Positions 1 through 8,817 of a stretch of DNA of 50,406 nt are shown here, in pieces. The stretch is from JALORV01 sp035498175 (GTDB lineage Bacteria > Pseudomonadota > Gammaproteobacteria > Burkholderiales > Burkholderiaceae_F). Positions within the stretch are counted from its first letter, which is position 1. The number at the start of each line of letters is the position of its first letter. The notes under the pieces are model-generated. The model did not search any database. It was not told the origin of the DNA and was given only the letters and a program-made list of their open reading frames with translations. Made by a program: the position numbers and the translations under genes. The stretch lies in assembly GCA_035498175.1 (NCBI GenBank), contig DATKAJ010000036.1, positions 1-50,406 on the forward strand. Direction: 5' to 3'.

Positions 1-1253
1 CCGCCCGGCAGCCGCCCAGCCAGAGTACGCGGCAGCTTGACGAGATCGAGCAGTTCGTCGATGCGCCGCTTCAGCGCCGCGCCTTTCATACCCCTGTAGA
101 ACTCAAGCGGGCGAGCGAGGATGCTTTCGATCGTCTGGGATGGGTTCAGCGCGGTGTCGGCCGACTGAAAGACAATCTGGACGCGGCGCAGCTCCTCACG
201 ACTGCGCTCGGCGAGCGTCGACTTCAGCTCCTGGCCGGCGAATCGCATCGAACCCGCGCAGGGCGCGAGTAGCCCGGCCACCGCGCGGGCCAGAGTCGTC
301 TTGCCCGAGCCGGACTCGCCGATCACGCCGATGGCCTGGCCTCGTCTCAGCTGCAGGTCAATGTCCTCGACGATCATCTTTGCCGGCCGCCCGTCTGCGG
401 CACGTGCGCCATAGCCAGCCGACAGCCCGCGCACCTCGAGCAGCAGGTCAGCGTTCGCCTCAGTCTTGGCCGGCGCGCGTGCCGTCGGCCGCGCTGCGGC
501 GAGCAGGCTCCTCGTGTAGTCGTCCTCCGGCGCGGTTAGCAGCCGCTCCGTGCTCTTCAGTTCGCGCATTCGGCCGTCGCGAAGCACGAGGATGTGGTCG
601 GCCATCTGCGCCACCACCGCCAGGTCGTGGCTGACGTAGACCGCCGTGACGTGTCGCTCGCGCACCACACGGCGGAATGCACGCAGGACCTCGATCTGCG
701 TGGTGACGTCGAGCGCCGTGGTCGGCTCGTCGAGAATGACCACCTCCGGGTCGGTGATCAGCGCCATCGCCGCCATCAGCCGCTGCAGCTGGCCGCCGGA
801 GACCTGATGCGGGTAGCGCGAGCCGATCGCTTCCGGCTCGGGCAGTGCCAATTCGCGGAACAGGGCGATTGCCTTCAGCTCGGCTTCCGCGCGGCGAAGT
901 CGGCCGTGCAGCACGGCCGGCTCGACGACCTGATCGAGGATGGTGCGCGACGGGTTGAACGACGCCGCCGCACTTTGCGCGATATATGTGACCTTGTCGC
1001 CGCGCAGCGCGCGCAACTGGCGCGCGTCCAGGCTGAGCACATCGACCTCGGCGATCCGAACGGTGCCACCTGCGATGCGGCACCCGTGGCGGGCAAAGCC
1101 CATCAGCGCGAGCGCAGTGGTGGTCTTGCCCGAGCCGGATTCGCCGATCAGTGCGAGCACCTCGCCAGGCCGGATCGAAAAGCTGATGTCGTCGACGATC
1201 CTGTTGCCGCCGGCGACGACGGTCAGGCCTTCGACGTTGACCGGGCTGCCCAT
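1..1253 (-). CDS. Dipeptide/oligopeptide-type ABC transporter, fused dual ATP-binding protein (3' end outside window)
   Basis: This cytoplasmic ATPase would power the two permeases encoded just upstream. Reading from ATG at 1253, the frame stays open to the left edge (417 codons). The first nucleotide-binding domain shows Walker A GESGSGKTT at residues 37-45, signature SGGQLQR near 150 and Walker B VVILDEPTTALD near 163-174. A second Walker A, GESGSGKT, lies in the same frame at about 312-319, so this is a DppD-DppF fusion as in GsiA-like proteins rather than two genes. The family usually runs to about 530-620 residues, so the second signature and Walker B should lie beyond base 1. It is the last visible gene of a leftward operon, 75 bases after the DppC-like permease. 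The class assignment is secure; the substrate is unknown. Confidence 0.9.
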   Translation of the reverse strand, partial: MGSPVNVEGLTVVAGGNRIVDDISFSIRPGEVLALIGESGSGKTTTALALMGFARHGCRIAGGTVRIAEVDVLSLDARQLRALRGDKVTYIAQSAAASFNPSRTILDQVVEPAVLHGRLRRAEAELKAIALFRELALPEPEAIGSRYPHQVSGGQLQRLMAAMALITDPEVVILDEPTTALDVTTQIEVLRAFRRVVRERHVTAVYVSHDLAVVAQMADHILVLRDGRMRELKSTERLLTAPEDDYTRSLLAAARPTARAPAKTEANADLLLEVRGLSAGYGARAADGRPAKMIVEDIDLQLRRGQAIGVIGESGSGKTTLARAVAGLLAPCAGSMRFAGQELKSTLAERSREELRRVQIVFQSADTALNPSQTIESILARPLEFYRGMKGAALKRRIDELLDLVKLPRTLAGRLPG

Positions 1254-1328
1254 ATCAGTGGCGCCCGGCCGCCCGAAGCCACTGTGCGCCCCCTCGGGGC
1301 GCAGCGTCTTCAAGCGAGCGAGGGGGGC

Positions 1329-2204
1329 TCATTTCATTGCTCCGCGCTCCCGCGCCCGCCGGCCGGGCAGGTTGTCGATGACAAGGTTCACCGCGATCGT
1401 CAGGCTGGCGATGGCCAGCGACGGCGCGATCACCGAGGCGCCACCTTCGGCAAGTGCACCGATGTTCTCGCGCACCAGCGAACCCCAGTCGGCCATCGGC
1501 GGCTGCACGCCAAGGCCGAGGAAGCTCAGGCTGGCCAGCAGCAGCACGACGTAAACGAAACGCAGCCCAAGGTCGGCGAGCATCGGCCCGATGATGTTGG
1601 GCAGGATCTCGCGCAGCATGATGTACAGAGTGCCCTCACCGCGAGCTCGGGCGACCGTCACGTAGTCGAGGGCGTTGATGTTGACGGCCAGCGAGCGCGC
1701 GATCCGGTAGGCGCCCGGCACGTAGATGATCCCCGCGGCCAGGACCAGCATCGGGATCGACGAGCCGAAGCCGGCGACAATCAGCAGCGCGAACATCTTG
1801 CTCGGGATCGCCGTCAGCGTGTCGAGGACGCGGCTCAACGTGGCGTCTATCCAGCGGCCGCTGGCGGCAGCGGTCAGCGCCAGCAGTGTGCCCGTACCAC
1901 TGGCAAGCACGGTGGCGATGAAGGCGATCCCGACGGTGTAGCGCGCACCTTCGATCACGCGTGCCAGCATGTCCCGCCCGAGGTAGTCGGTGCCGAACCA
2001 GTGTTCGGCGCTGATCGGCGCGAACACTGCACCGCCACCGGCCGCGCCAGTGCGCGACAGCAACGCCGGTCCGAAGATCGCCGCGAGTATCCAGAAAGCC
2101 ACGATCGCCAAGCCGATCAGCCCGGACGGGCCGAACTGCGCCAGCCGGCTACCCAGCGCGCCAGCTCTCGGCGTGGCCGTGCTCGGTATCGTTGCCATGG
2201 CCAT
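1329..2204 (-). CDS. ABC transporter permease, DppC/OppC-like
   Basis: This is an inner-membrane subunit of a peptide/nickel-class (BPD_transp_1) importer, 291 residues. The frame is open much further upstream, but that part is the shadow of the preceding permease. ATG 2204 is chosen because a GAGGGTGG ribosome site precedes it and the protein then begins with a short hydrophilic tail followed by the first membrane span, at about residues 25-45. The family pattern FGTDYLGRDMLARV lies near residues 75-90. The permease EAA loop is visible as ARARGEGTLYIMLREILPNI near 185-205, followed by LSFLGLGVQPP, typical of DppC proteins. It overlaps the end of the DppB-like gene by a few bases only in its leader and is co-transcribed with it. 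Confidence 0.9.
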   Translation of the reverse strand: MAMATIPSTATPRAGALGSRLAQFGPSGLIGLAIVAFWILAAIFGPALLSRTGAAGGGAVFAPISAEHWFGTDYLGRDMLARVIEGARYTVGIAFIATVLASGTGTLLALTAAASGRWIDATLSRVLDTLTAIPSKMFALLIVAGFGSSIPMLVLAAGIIYVPGAYRIARSLAVNINALDYVTVARARGEGTLYIMLREILPNIIGPMLADLGLRFVYVVLLLASLSFLGLGVQPPMADWGSLVRENIGALAEGGASVIAPSLAIASLTIAVNLVIDNLPGRRARERGAMK

Positions 2205-2212
2205 TTCCACCC

Positions 2213-3169
2213 TCAGCGATGCCGTAGTCGCGGGTTGGCCAGGATGCCGCAGATGTCCGCGGTGGTGACCAGGATCAGATAGCCGATGCAAAACAGCATC
2301 GCGCAGGCCTGTACCAGTGGCATGTCGCGCTGGGTCACGGCGTCGACCATGAGCTTGGCAATTCCGGGATAGTTGAAGATCGTTTCGACGATGATCACGC
2401 CGCCCAGCAGATAGGAGAGCGACAGCGCCACCGCGTTGGCGATCGGCCCGACCGCGTTCGGCAGCGCGTGCGCCAGCACCGTCCGCAGCGGGGAGGCACC
2501 CTTCAGCCGCACCATCTCGATGTACGGTGCTTCGAGCTGGTCGATGACCGCGGCGCGCGTCATGCGCATCATCTGCGCCCCGACGACACAGGTCAGCGTC
2601 AGCACTGGCATTGCGAACGCGCGCAGCAGCTGCCCGATTGACTCGATGTCGCTGACGTACGAAAGCGCGGGCAACCAGCGCAGTTGCACGGCGAAGATCA
2701 GCACTGCCAGCGTCGCAACCAGAAACTCGGGCACCGACACCACTGCCACCGCGCCGGTAGAGGCGAGGCGGTCGAACCACGAGCCGCGCCAGACCGCCGC
2801 AGCAATGCCGTGCGCCAGCGCCAGCGGCACTGCGAAGAGTGCGGTGACGGCCGCCAGCAGCAGTGAATTCGGCAACCGGCTGCCGATCAGTTCTGCCACC
2901 GGCTGCTGCGCCGTCGACGACGTGCCGAGGTCGCCGCGTGCGAGCCCGGACAGCCAGCGCCAATATCGCTGTGGTGCCGGCACGTCGAGCCCCATTTTCG
3001 CGCGCAGCGCGGCCAGCGCCTCGGGCGTCGCGTCCTGCCCAAGCTGCTCCTGCGCCGCGTCGCCCGGCAGCACGGCGGTGATTGCGAACACGATCACCGA
3101 CACCGCCAGCAGCGACAGCGCGGCGATCGCGAGGCGCTGCACCAGCAGCCTGACGATGACGCCGTTCAT
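2213..3169 (-). CDS. ABC transporter permease, DppB/OppB-like
   Basis: This inner-membrane permease of 318 residues forms the translocation pore with the DppC-like partner. The N-terminus (VIVRLLVQRLAIAALSLLAV) is the first membrane span typical of DppB. It is followed by VFAITAVLPGDAA, where the family normally has F-x-L-x-x-x-x-PGDP. The EAA loop reads MVRLKGASPLRTVLAHALPNA near residues 220-240. The C-terminal ETIFNYPGIAKLMVDAVTQRD block is the conserved DppB motif (E-x-x-F-x-x-PGLG). It lies between the binding-protein gene and the DppC-like gene on the same strand, so a single transporter operon is clear. Nothing in it identifies the transported molecule. Confidence 0.92.
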   Translation of the reverse strand: MNGVIVRLLVQRLAIAALSLLAVSVIVFAITAVLPGDAAQEQLGQDATPEALAALRAKMGLDVPAPQRYWRWLSGLARGDLGTSSTAQQPVAELIGSRLPNSLLLAAVTALFAVPLALAHGIAAAVWRGSWFDRLASTGAVAVVSVPEFLVATLAVLIFAVQLRWLPALSYVSDIESIGQLLRAFAMPVLTLTCVVGAQMMRMTRAAVIDQLEAPYIEMVRLKGASPLRTVLAHALPNAVGPIANAVALSLSYLLGGVIIVETIFNYPGIAKLMVDAVTQRDMPLVQACAMLFCIGYLILVTTADICGILANPRLRHR

Positions 3170-3305
3170 CGTGGGCTACCTCACTCCGGGCAAACGCTCG
3201 GAGGTTGTGAAGGAACCGCAGCAATCATCCCGAAGCTGCGGCGGACGCCAGGCGTACCTTGAGCACCGCAGCCGTCGGGAGAGCGCAACCGGTTCATGCA
3301 CAACT

Positions 3306-4922
3306 TCAGGCGTCGAGCCACACGTGCTCGGCAAAGTTGTACCCCATCAATCCTCCGAGTGGGATCGGGGTGAGGCCCTTCAGCTTCGTCGTATGGCCGT
3401 CGAGGCTGGCGAGGAACAGCGGGATGCCGATGCCGGCCTCGTTGTGGATCATCGCTTGCATGTCCGCGTACATCTGCTTGCGCTTCGCGAGGTCAGTCTC
3501 GCCGCGGGCGGCCACCAGCAGCTGGTCGAACCTGGGATTCTTCCAGCGCGATTCGTTCCACTGCGCATCGGACTTGAAGAACTGCGTCAGCAGGATGTCG
3601 GCGCTGGGCCGCGGGTTGACGTTGCCGAAGCCCACCGCGCTGTTCAGCCAGTGGTTGGACCAGTAGCCGTCGGCCGGCATCCGCTTGACGTCCAGGTCCA
3701 CGCCGATGTTCTTGGCCGTCTGCTGCATCACCAGCGCCATTTCGACCGAGTACAGCGCTGCAGGCGACGCCACGACCGGAATCGGCCCGGTGACGCCGGA
3801 CTTCTGGAAGTGGAACTTCGCTTTTTCCGGGTCGAACGCCCGCTGCGGCAGGCCCGCGGAGTAGAAGCGGTTGGTCGGGTCGATCGGCTGATCGTTGGCA
3901 ACCACCGCCTGGTCCAGCGCGATCGTCTTGCGCATCTGATCGCGGTCAAACAGATTCTTCATTGCCAGCACGAAGTCCGGGTTCGAACCCGGCGCCATGT
4001 CCAGCCGCATGATCAGATCCGAATACTGACCGGACTGGGTCTTGAAGATCGCATAGCCAGGGGTGCCGGCGACGCGCGCCACCGAGCGGGGATTGACCGA
4101 GCCAACCAGATCCAGGCCGCCGGACAGCAGCGCATTGACGCGCGCGCTCTCGTCGCCGATGCCGACAAACTCGATCTCGTCGAGATAGGGCCTCCCCGGC
4201 TTCCAGTAGTTGTCGTTCCGCACCATAACCGAGCGCACACCGGGCTTGAATTCCTTCAGCTTGAACGGGCCCGTGCCGATGCCGGTGGCGAAGTCGGTCG
4301 TCCCTTCCTTGACGATGTGGAAGTGGAACGTGCCGAGGATGACCGGCAGGTCGGCGTTCGGCGTGGCGAGCACGATCGTCACCTCGTTCGGGCCACTGGC
4401 CTTGACGCTGTCGATCTGGTCCGCCAGCACTTTGGCCTTCGACGCAGCGGCCGGGTCTTTGTGCCGGCTGATCGAGAACACGACATCGGCCGGCGTCAGC
4501 GGCTTGCCGTCATGGAAGGTCACGCCCTTGCGCAGCGTGAACACCCACGTCTTCGCGTCCTTGGTCGTGAACGACTCGGCGAGCGCGGGCTGCGGCGTCA
4601 GGCTGCCGTCGAGCCACGTCAGGCCGTTGTAAATCATGTTGCAGCGTGAGTAGTCGGTCTGGTTCGACTGCTTCGCCGGATCGAGCGTGTCCGTCGCGGC
4701 TGCAGTCGCGCCAGCCACCCGCAGCTTGCCGCCGCGCTTCGGTGTCTGTGCGCGCGCGTTCAGCGCGGTTGTCGCCAGTCCGCCGGCCAGCGTGACCTGC
4801 ATGCCTCCGGCCACCAGCATGGCGAGGATGTCGCGGCGCGTGGCTCCGCGTTGTAGCGCGCCCATCAGCCGCCGGCTTTCGATCGGACCGACGAAGCTCT
4901 CCAGTTTCTGCCGTTCGCTCAT
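3306..4922 (-). CDS. ABC transporter substrate-binding protein, family 5 (peptide/nickel class)
   Basis: This 538-residue periplasmic receptor feeds the DppBC-like permeases. The N-terminus has a long hydrophilic leader, then TRRDIL followed by a hydrophobic stretch ending in ALNARAQ at about residue 58. That matches a Tat-type signal peptide, so the protein may be exported folded. The mature part shows family-5 hallmarks: GGKLRVAG at the start, TLDPAKQSNQTDYSRCNMIYNGL, and the pattern KTWVFTLRKGVTFHDGKPLTPADVVFS written here only as its key pieces W-x-F-x-LRKGVTFHDG. An AGAGGAGCGAGC ribosome site precedes ATG 4922. Neighbouring amine-oxidation genes suggest an amine or small peptide as ligand, but that is inference. 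Confidence 0.92.
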   Translation of the reverse strand: MSERQKLESFVGPIESRRLMGALQRGATRRDILAMLVAGGMQVTLAGGLATTALNARAQTPKRGGKLRVAGATAAATDTLDPAKQSNQTDYSRCNMIYNGLTWLDGSLTPQPALAESFTTKDAKTWVFTLRKGVTFHDGKPLTPADVVFSISRHKDPAAASKAKVLADQIDSVKASGPNEVTIVLATPNADLPVILGTFHFHIVKEGTTDFATGIGTGPFKLKEFKPGVRSVMVRNDNYWKPGRPYLDEIEFVGIGDESARVNALLSGGLDLVGSVNPRSVARVAGTPGYAIFKTQSGQYSDLIMRLDMAPGSNPDFVLAMKNLFDRDQMRKTIALDQAVVANDQPIDPTNRFYSAGLPQRAFDPEKAKFHFQKSGVTGPIPVVASPAALYSVEMALVMQQTAKNIGVDLDVKRMPADGYWSNHWLNSAVGFGNVNPRPSADILLTQFFKSDAQWNESRWKNPRFDQLLVAARGETDLAKRKQMYADMQAMIHNEAGIGIPLFLASLDGHTTKLKGLTPIPLGGLMGYNFAEHVWLDA

Positions 4923-4979
4923 GTGCTCGCTCCTCTTACCTTTCGCGGGTGTCGTGTTGTCGTCAAACGGAAGGCCTGC

Positions 4980-6272
4980 TCAGGCGAACCGGTCCTTCAT
5001 GCGGAAATAGAAACCGACCGCCGGCAGGAACCACGGCGGGCCGAAGTGCCCTGGGATCGCCGGCCAGTCGCGACCGCGCCAAGGATTGGCCTGCAGGTCG
5101 CCCGCCATCACCGCCGTCATTCGTTGGCCCATCAGGACCGACATCTGCGCACCGTGGCCGCTGTATCCCATCGAATAGAAGACGCCGTTTCGTTCGCCGG
5201 CGTGTGGCAGCCGATCGCGCGTCATGTCGACCAGCCCGCCGAAGCAGTAGTCCAGCCGCACATCGGCGAGCTGCGGGAAAGTCTCCGCCAGCCCTCTGCG
5301 CAATATCTCGCCGCTGGTGGCGTCCGACTGCGGGCTGGAGATCGCGAAGCGAGCCCGCCCGCCGAACACCAGGCGATGGTCGGGCGTCAGCCTGAAATAG
5401 TGATGGATGTTGGCGATCGTCACGTATGTGCGCCGCTCTTTCAGTAGCGCCGTGGCGCGCGCCTCGCCGAGCGGCTCGGTGACAACGATGAAACTGCCTA
5501 CCGGAACGATGCGTCGCCGTAGCCATCCGAAGCTGCCATAGCTTCCATGCCGCGTCGTTCCGGTGGCGAGTAGAACCTGCTTCGCGCGCACTGTGCCACG
5601 GCTCGTATGCAGTACGTGCTCGCGACCGCGGCCGACGCGTTCGAGCCGCTGCACGCAGCAGTCGGTGAATAACTGCGCGCCATTGCGTTCGGCCGCCGCC
5701 GCCAGGCCGTTGGCGAAACGGCCCATGTGCATCTGGGCGCTGCGCTTATAGAGCATGCCGCCGATGAAGCGTTCGCTTGCCACTTCGGCGCGGACGCGCG
5801 GGGCGTCGAGGATCTCGACGTCGCTGTCGACGCGGTCGCGGTGCAGCCGCTCGGCCATTCGTTCGAGCGCCTCGAGATGCGCCGGCCTGGTCGCGAGCTT
5901 CAGCTTTCCGTGGCGCACGAAGTCGCAGTCGATGCCCTCGTCGCGCACCAGTCGCTCCACCGTGTCGACCGCCTCGTCGTAGGCGTGATACCACTTGCGC
6001 GCGCGCTCGACGCCGACGCGCGCTGCGACCTCAGCGTAGTCGAGCGACAGGCCATTGTTGACGTGACCGCCGTTGCGTCCCGAAGCTTCGGCAGCGACGC
6101 GTTCGCCGGCTTCGAGCACCGCGACCTTCGCCCCGCGGCGGGCCAGCGCCTGAGCCGCCGACAGCCCGGTGAAGCCTGCGCCAACGACGGCGACATCGAC
6201 CAGTGCGGGCAACTCTGTCGCCCGCGGCGTGAAGGCCGGTGCGCTGTCGGTCCAGTACGACTCGAGCTTCAT
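4980..6272 (-). CDS. FAD-dependent amine oxidoreductase, PuuB/DAO family
   Basis: This is probably a soluble flavoprotein oxidising a primary or secondary amine, of the type of gamma-glutamylputrescine oxidase. From ATG 6272 it is 430 residues. The FAD dinucleotide fold is visible as VAVVGAGFTGLSAAQALA near residues 28-45. It is followed by LEAGERVAAEASGRNGGHVNNG, whose A-S-G-R-N-G-G block is typical of PuuB-like enzymes. A C-terminal GYSGHGAQMS block near 378-388 is also a family mark. A longer open frame reaches 6422, but that stretch lies over the HAD gene and its composition is not protein-like. The PuuC-like aldehyde dehydrogenase upstream fits: it would take the aldehyde that this enzyme releases. 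The exact amine is unknown. Confidence 0.87.
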   Translation of the reverse strand: MKLESYWTDSAPAFTPRATELPALVDVAVVGAGFTGLSAAQALARRGAKVAVLEAGERVAAEASGRNGGHVNNGLSLDYAEVAARVGVERARKWYHAYDEAVDTVERLVRDEGIDCDFVRHGKLKLATRPAHLEALERMAERLHRDRVDSDVEILDAPRVRAEVASERFIGGMLYKRSAQMHMGRFANGLAAAAERNGAQLFTDCCVQRLERVGRGREHVLHTSRGTVRAKQVLLATGTTRHGSYGSFGWLRRRIVPVGSFIVVTEPLGEARATALLKERRTYVTIANIHHYFRLTPDHRLVFGGRARFAISSPQSDATSGEILRRGLAETFPQLADVRLDYCFGGLVDMTRDRLPHAGERNGVFYSMGYSGHGAQMSVLMGQRMTAVMAGDLQANPWRGRDWPAIPGHFGPPWFLPAVGFYFRMKDRFA

Positions 6273-6303
6273 GCGTGTGGCGCGTGGCAGGTCGGTTGGA
6301 GGA

Positions 6304-6969
6304 TCAGAGGCCGACCACGCCGGGCAGGCCGCCGATATCCTTGATCTCAACGTAGCGGTAGGCCGGGTTGCCGGGGCCATGACCGCGACTGACGAAGACC
6401 TTGTTGACGATGCCCAGGTCATCGGCCGACATCAGGTCGTAGCGCAGGCTGGACGAGACGTGCAGCACGTCTTCGGGACTGCAGCCGAGCGAATCGAGCA
6501 TGTACTCGAACGCCTTCAGCCGTGGCTTGTAGGCCTGTGCCTGCTGCGCGGTGTAGACGCGAAAGAACGGGGCGCCGAGCATGGTGACGTTCTTCTGAAT
6601 CTGATCGTCGGCAGCGTTGGACAGGATCACCAACGGGAACTCCTTCGCCACCCTTGCCAGTCCGGCCGGCACGTCGTCGTGCGGCCCCCAGGTCGGCACT
6701 GCGTCGTAGTAACGCTGCGCCTCGTGGTCCAGATACTGCAGCTTCCATTTGCGGCACAGCCGGCGCACGGCGTTCTTCAGCACCGTCTCATAGGGCTGCC
6801 AGTCACCGAGCACTTCGTCGAAGCGGTAGGCCGTGAAATCCGCAACAAACTGCTCCATCCGCTCGGACGGAACGCGGTCAGCGAAGATCTCGCGCGTCAG
6901 CTCACCCATGCGAAAGCGCGTCAGCGTGCCGTAGCAGTCGAAGGTGATGTATTTGGGTCGGAAGCTCAT
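6304..6969 (-). CDS. HAD-superfamily hydrolase (haloacid dehalogenase type II-like)
   Basis: This 221-residue soluble protein has the HAD fold. Motif I is TFDCYGTL with nucleophile Asp11. Motif II is ILSNA near residue 115, and the motif III lysine lies in YKPRLKAFEYML near 148-160. In true L-2-haloacid dehalogenases the following block contains a catalytic Asn two residues after a Ser. Here it reads HVSSSLRYDL, with Ser where Asn is expected, so real dehalogenase activity is doubtful and a phosphatase-like or unknown hydrolase role is more likely. It sits between the aldehyde dehydrogenase and the amine oxidase on the same strand, 31 bases from the latter, and is probably part of the same pathway. 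Confidence 0.85.
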   Translation of the reverse strand: MSFRPKYITFDCYGTLTRFRMGELTREIFADRVPSERMEQFVADFTAYRFDEVLGDWQPYETVLKNAVRRLCRKWKLQYLDHEAQRYYDAVPTWGPHDDVPAGLARVAKEFPLVILSNAADDQIQKNVTMLGAPFFRVYTAQQAQAYKPRLKAFEYMLDSLGCSPEDVLHVSSSLRYDLMSADDLGIVNKVFVSRGHGPGNPAYRYVEIKDIGGLPGVVGL

Positions 6970-7104
6970 TGGTTTCGCGGTGTGTTTGGCCGGTGTCCGT
7001 GGGGCGAAATTGCAGCACGGGCCCCTGGCGAACTTGTGGCAATTTGTGCCGTCGGCAGCGCCGAAGCTTTCGTTTGCGGGGCCGCCGACGGCATGGAATG
7101 CCGC

Positions 7105-8604
7105 TCACTCACTGACCGCCTCCGCTGCAGGGGCAGTTCCAAAGTCGATCAGCACACTCTTCAGGCGCAGGTTCGCTTCGACCGCCTGGCGGCCGAGGTC
7201 CTTGCCGATGCCCGATTGCCGATAGCCGCCGGTAGGGATCACAAAATCACTGCTGCGGCCGTAACGGTTGATCCACACCGTGCCGGCGGCTATGCCGCGC
7301 ATGGCACGCAGCGCGCGGCCAACATCGGCGGTATGCACGCCGCAGGCGAGTCCGTAGCGCTCGTGTGCGGCCAGAGCCAGCCCTTCGGCTTCATCGTCAA
7401 AGGTCTGCACGGTCAGGACCGGGCCGAAGATCTCCTGCTGCACTGCCGGGTTCGACGGCGTCACGCCTTCAATAAGCGTCGGCCGGTAGTACGCCCCGCC
7501 AGGCCCACCGTCGTACAGGCCGCCGCCGAGCGAAACCCGCCCGCCGGCGGCGAGCGACTGCTGCACGATCGCGTCGATCCGCTGCGCCTGGGCTGCGGAG
7601 ATAATCGGCGGCAGCGTCGCCGCGTCGTCCCAGGTTGCGCCCGGGCGATGAGCGGCGAAATGCTGCGCGATGCGTTCGAGCAGTGCCGGTGCGATCTTCC
7701 GCTGCACGATCAGCCGCGAGCCAGCCACGCAGACCTGCCCCGCATTGCCGGTGATCGCGCCGGCGATCGTGCTGGCCAGTCGGTCGAGGTCCGGCGCATC
7801 GTCGAACACCAGTTGCGGGCTCTTGCCGCCGAGTTCGAGCGTCACCGGCTTGGGACCATGCAGCGCACACGAGGACATGATTGCCGCACCGGTGCGCGTC
7901 GATCCCGTAAAGGTCATCTTGGCCACCAGCGGATGGCGCGTCAGCGCCTCGCCGGTGATGCTGCCGTCGCCCTGGACGATGTTGAAGACGCCCGGGGGCA
8001 TGCCGGCTCCGACAGCCAGCTCCGCCAACCGCAGCACGGAGAAGGGCGTCAGTTCCGAAGGCTTGAGCACGACCGCGTTGCCGGCGGCCAGCGCCGCACC
8101 GACCTTCCACGAAGCCATCACCAGCGGGAAGTTCCATGGCGTGATCGCGCCGACCACACCATACGGCTCGGTGATCACCATGCCGAGGTTGTCGTGGCGC
8201 GTAGCGGCGACCTCGCCGCCCAGCTTGTCGCAGTACTCCGCAAAGAAGCGCAGCCCCTCGGCGGTGAATGGCACGTCCCACGCTGCCGCATCGCGCAGCG
8301 GCCGCGTCGAGCACACCGCTTCCAACTGCGACAGCCGTGCGACATCGGCCTCGACCAGATCGGCCCAGCGGCGCAGAACGCGGGCCCGCTCGCGCGGCGC
8401 CTGACGCGCCCAGCCGCTGCGGCGCCACGCCGCATCAGCGCTGCGCACTGCTTCGTCGACCGCCGCTGCATCGGCCACCGGCAGGCCGGCATGCGGCCGG
8501 GCATCCGAAGGGCGGCTCACAGTGAGCCCTTCGGCTGCCGGCGTGAGGCGGCCGCCAATGAAATGGCCGGAGGGCACACCGATCGCGTCGGGGTCGAAGC
8601 GCAT
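7105..8604 (-). CDS. NAD(P)-dependent aldehyde dehydrogenase, PuuC-like
   Basis: This soluble enzyme oxidises an aldehyde to the acid, 499 residues from ATG 8604. All catalytic elements are present: PWNFP with Asn158 in the oxyanion hole, the Rossmann segment FTGSTRTGA near 232-240, general base Glu257 in LELGGKSP, and nucleophile Cys292 in GNAGQVCVAGS. Length and the GGYRQSGIGKDLG C-terminal block fit the gamma-glutamyl-gamma-aminobutyraldehyde / aminobutyraldehyde dehydrogenase group. Together with the PuuB-like oxidase downstream it would complete conversion of an amine to a carboxylate. The frame continues upstream to 8700, but that part lacks family similarity. It is divergent from the GNAT gene at 8818, so the roughly 210 bases between them should hold both promoters. 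Confidence 0.92.
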   Translation of the reverse strand: MRFDPDAIGVPSGHFIGGRLTPAAEGLTVSRPSDARPHAGLPVADAAAVDEAVRSADAAWRRSGWARQAPRERARVLRRWADLVEADVARLSQLEAVCSTRPLRDAAAWDVPFTAEGLRFFAEYCDKLGGEVAATRHDNLGMVITEPYGVVGAITPWNFPLVMASWKVGAALAAGNAVVLKPSELTPFSVLRLAELAVGAGMPPGVFNIVQGDGSITGEALTRHPLVAKMTFTGSTRTGAAIMSSCALHGPKPVTLELGGKSPQLVFDDAPDLDRLASTIAGAITGNAGQVCVAGSRLIVQRKIAPALLERIAQHFAAHRPGATWDDAATLPPIISAAQAQRIDAIVQQSLAAGGRVSLGGGLYDGGPGGAYYRPTLIEGVTPSNPAVQQEIFGPVLTVQTFDDEAEGLALAAHERYGLACGVHTADVGRALRAMRGIAAGTVWINRYGRSSDFVIPTGGYRQSGIGKDLGRQAVEANLRLKSVLIDFGTAPAAEAVSE

Positions 8605-8817
8605 CACAGGCCTTAGTGGTCGAAGAAGGGGAGCATTCTCGGCGCCGTGCCACCGCATTTGCTTTTGTTTGTCGGGGGACGCACCGCGGCGAAATCGCAA
8701 AAGACAGCGCCTTTACAGGCGAAGCTTGCAATTTGCCTCGAAGGCCGCTCTGCCGGTAGCGCAGAGCGCCGATTGTCAGCAAGATTCGCAGCCGACAGGG
8801 AAATGGAGATCGAACGG

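Noticed and set aside
594..2282. A 562-codon plus-strand open frame
   Set aside because: It lies opposite the ATPase and permease genes with Walker and EAA motifs; no own features.
6169..8616. An 815-codon plus-strand open frame
   Set aside because: It runs antisense across the amine oxidase, HAD and aldehyde dehydrogenase genes; its composition is His/Arg-rich without any motif.
8708..8721. CGCCT-TTAC-AGGCG hairpin in the aldehyde dehydrogenase/GNAT divergent region
   Set aside because: The arms are five bases; such repeats are frequent by chance in GC-rich DNA.
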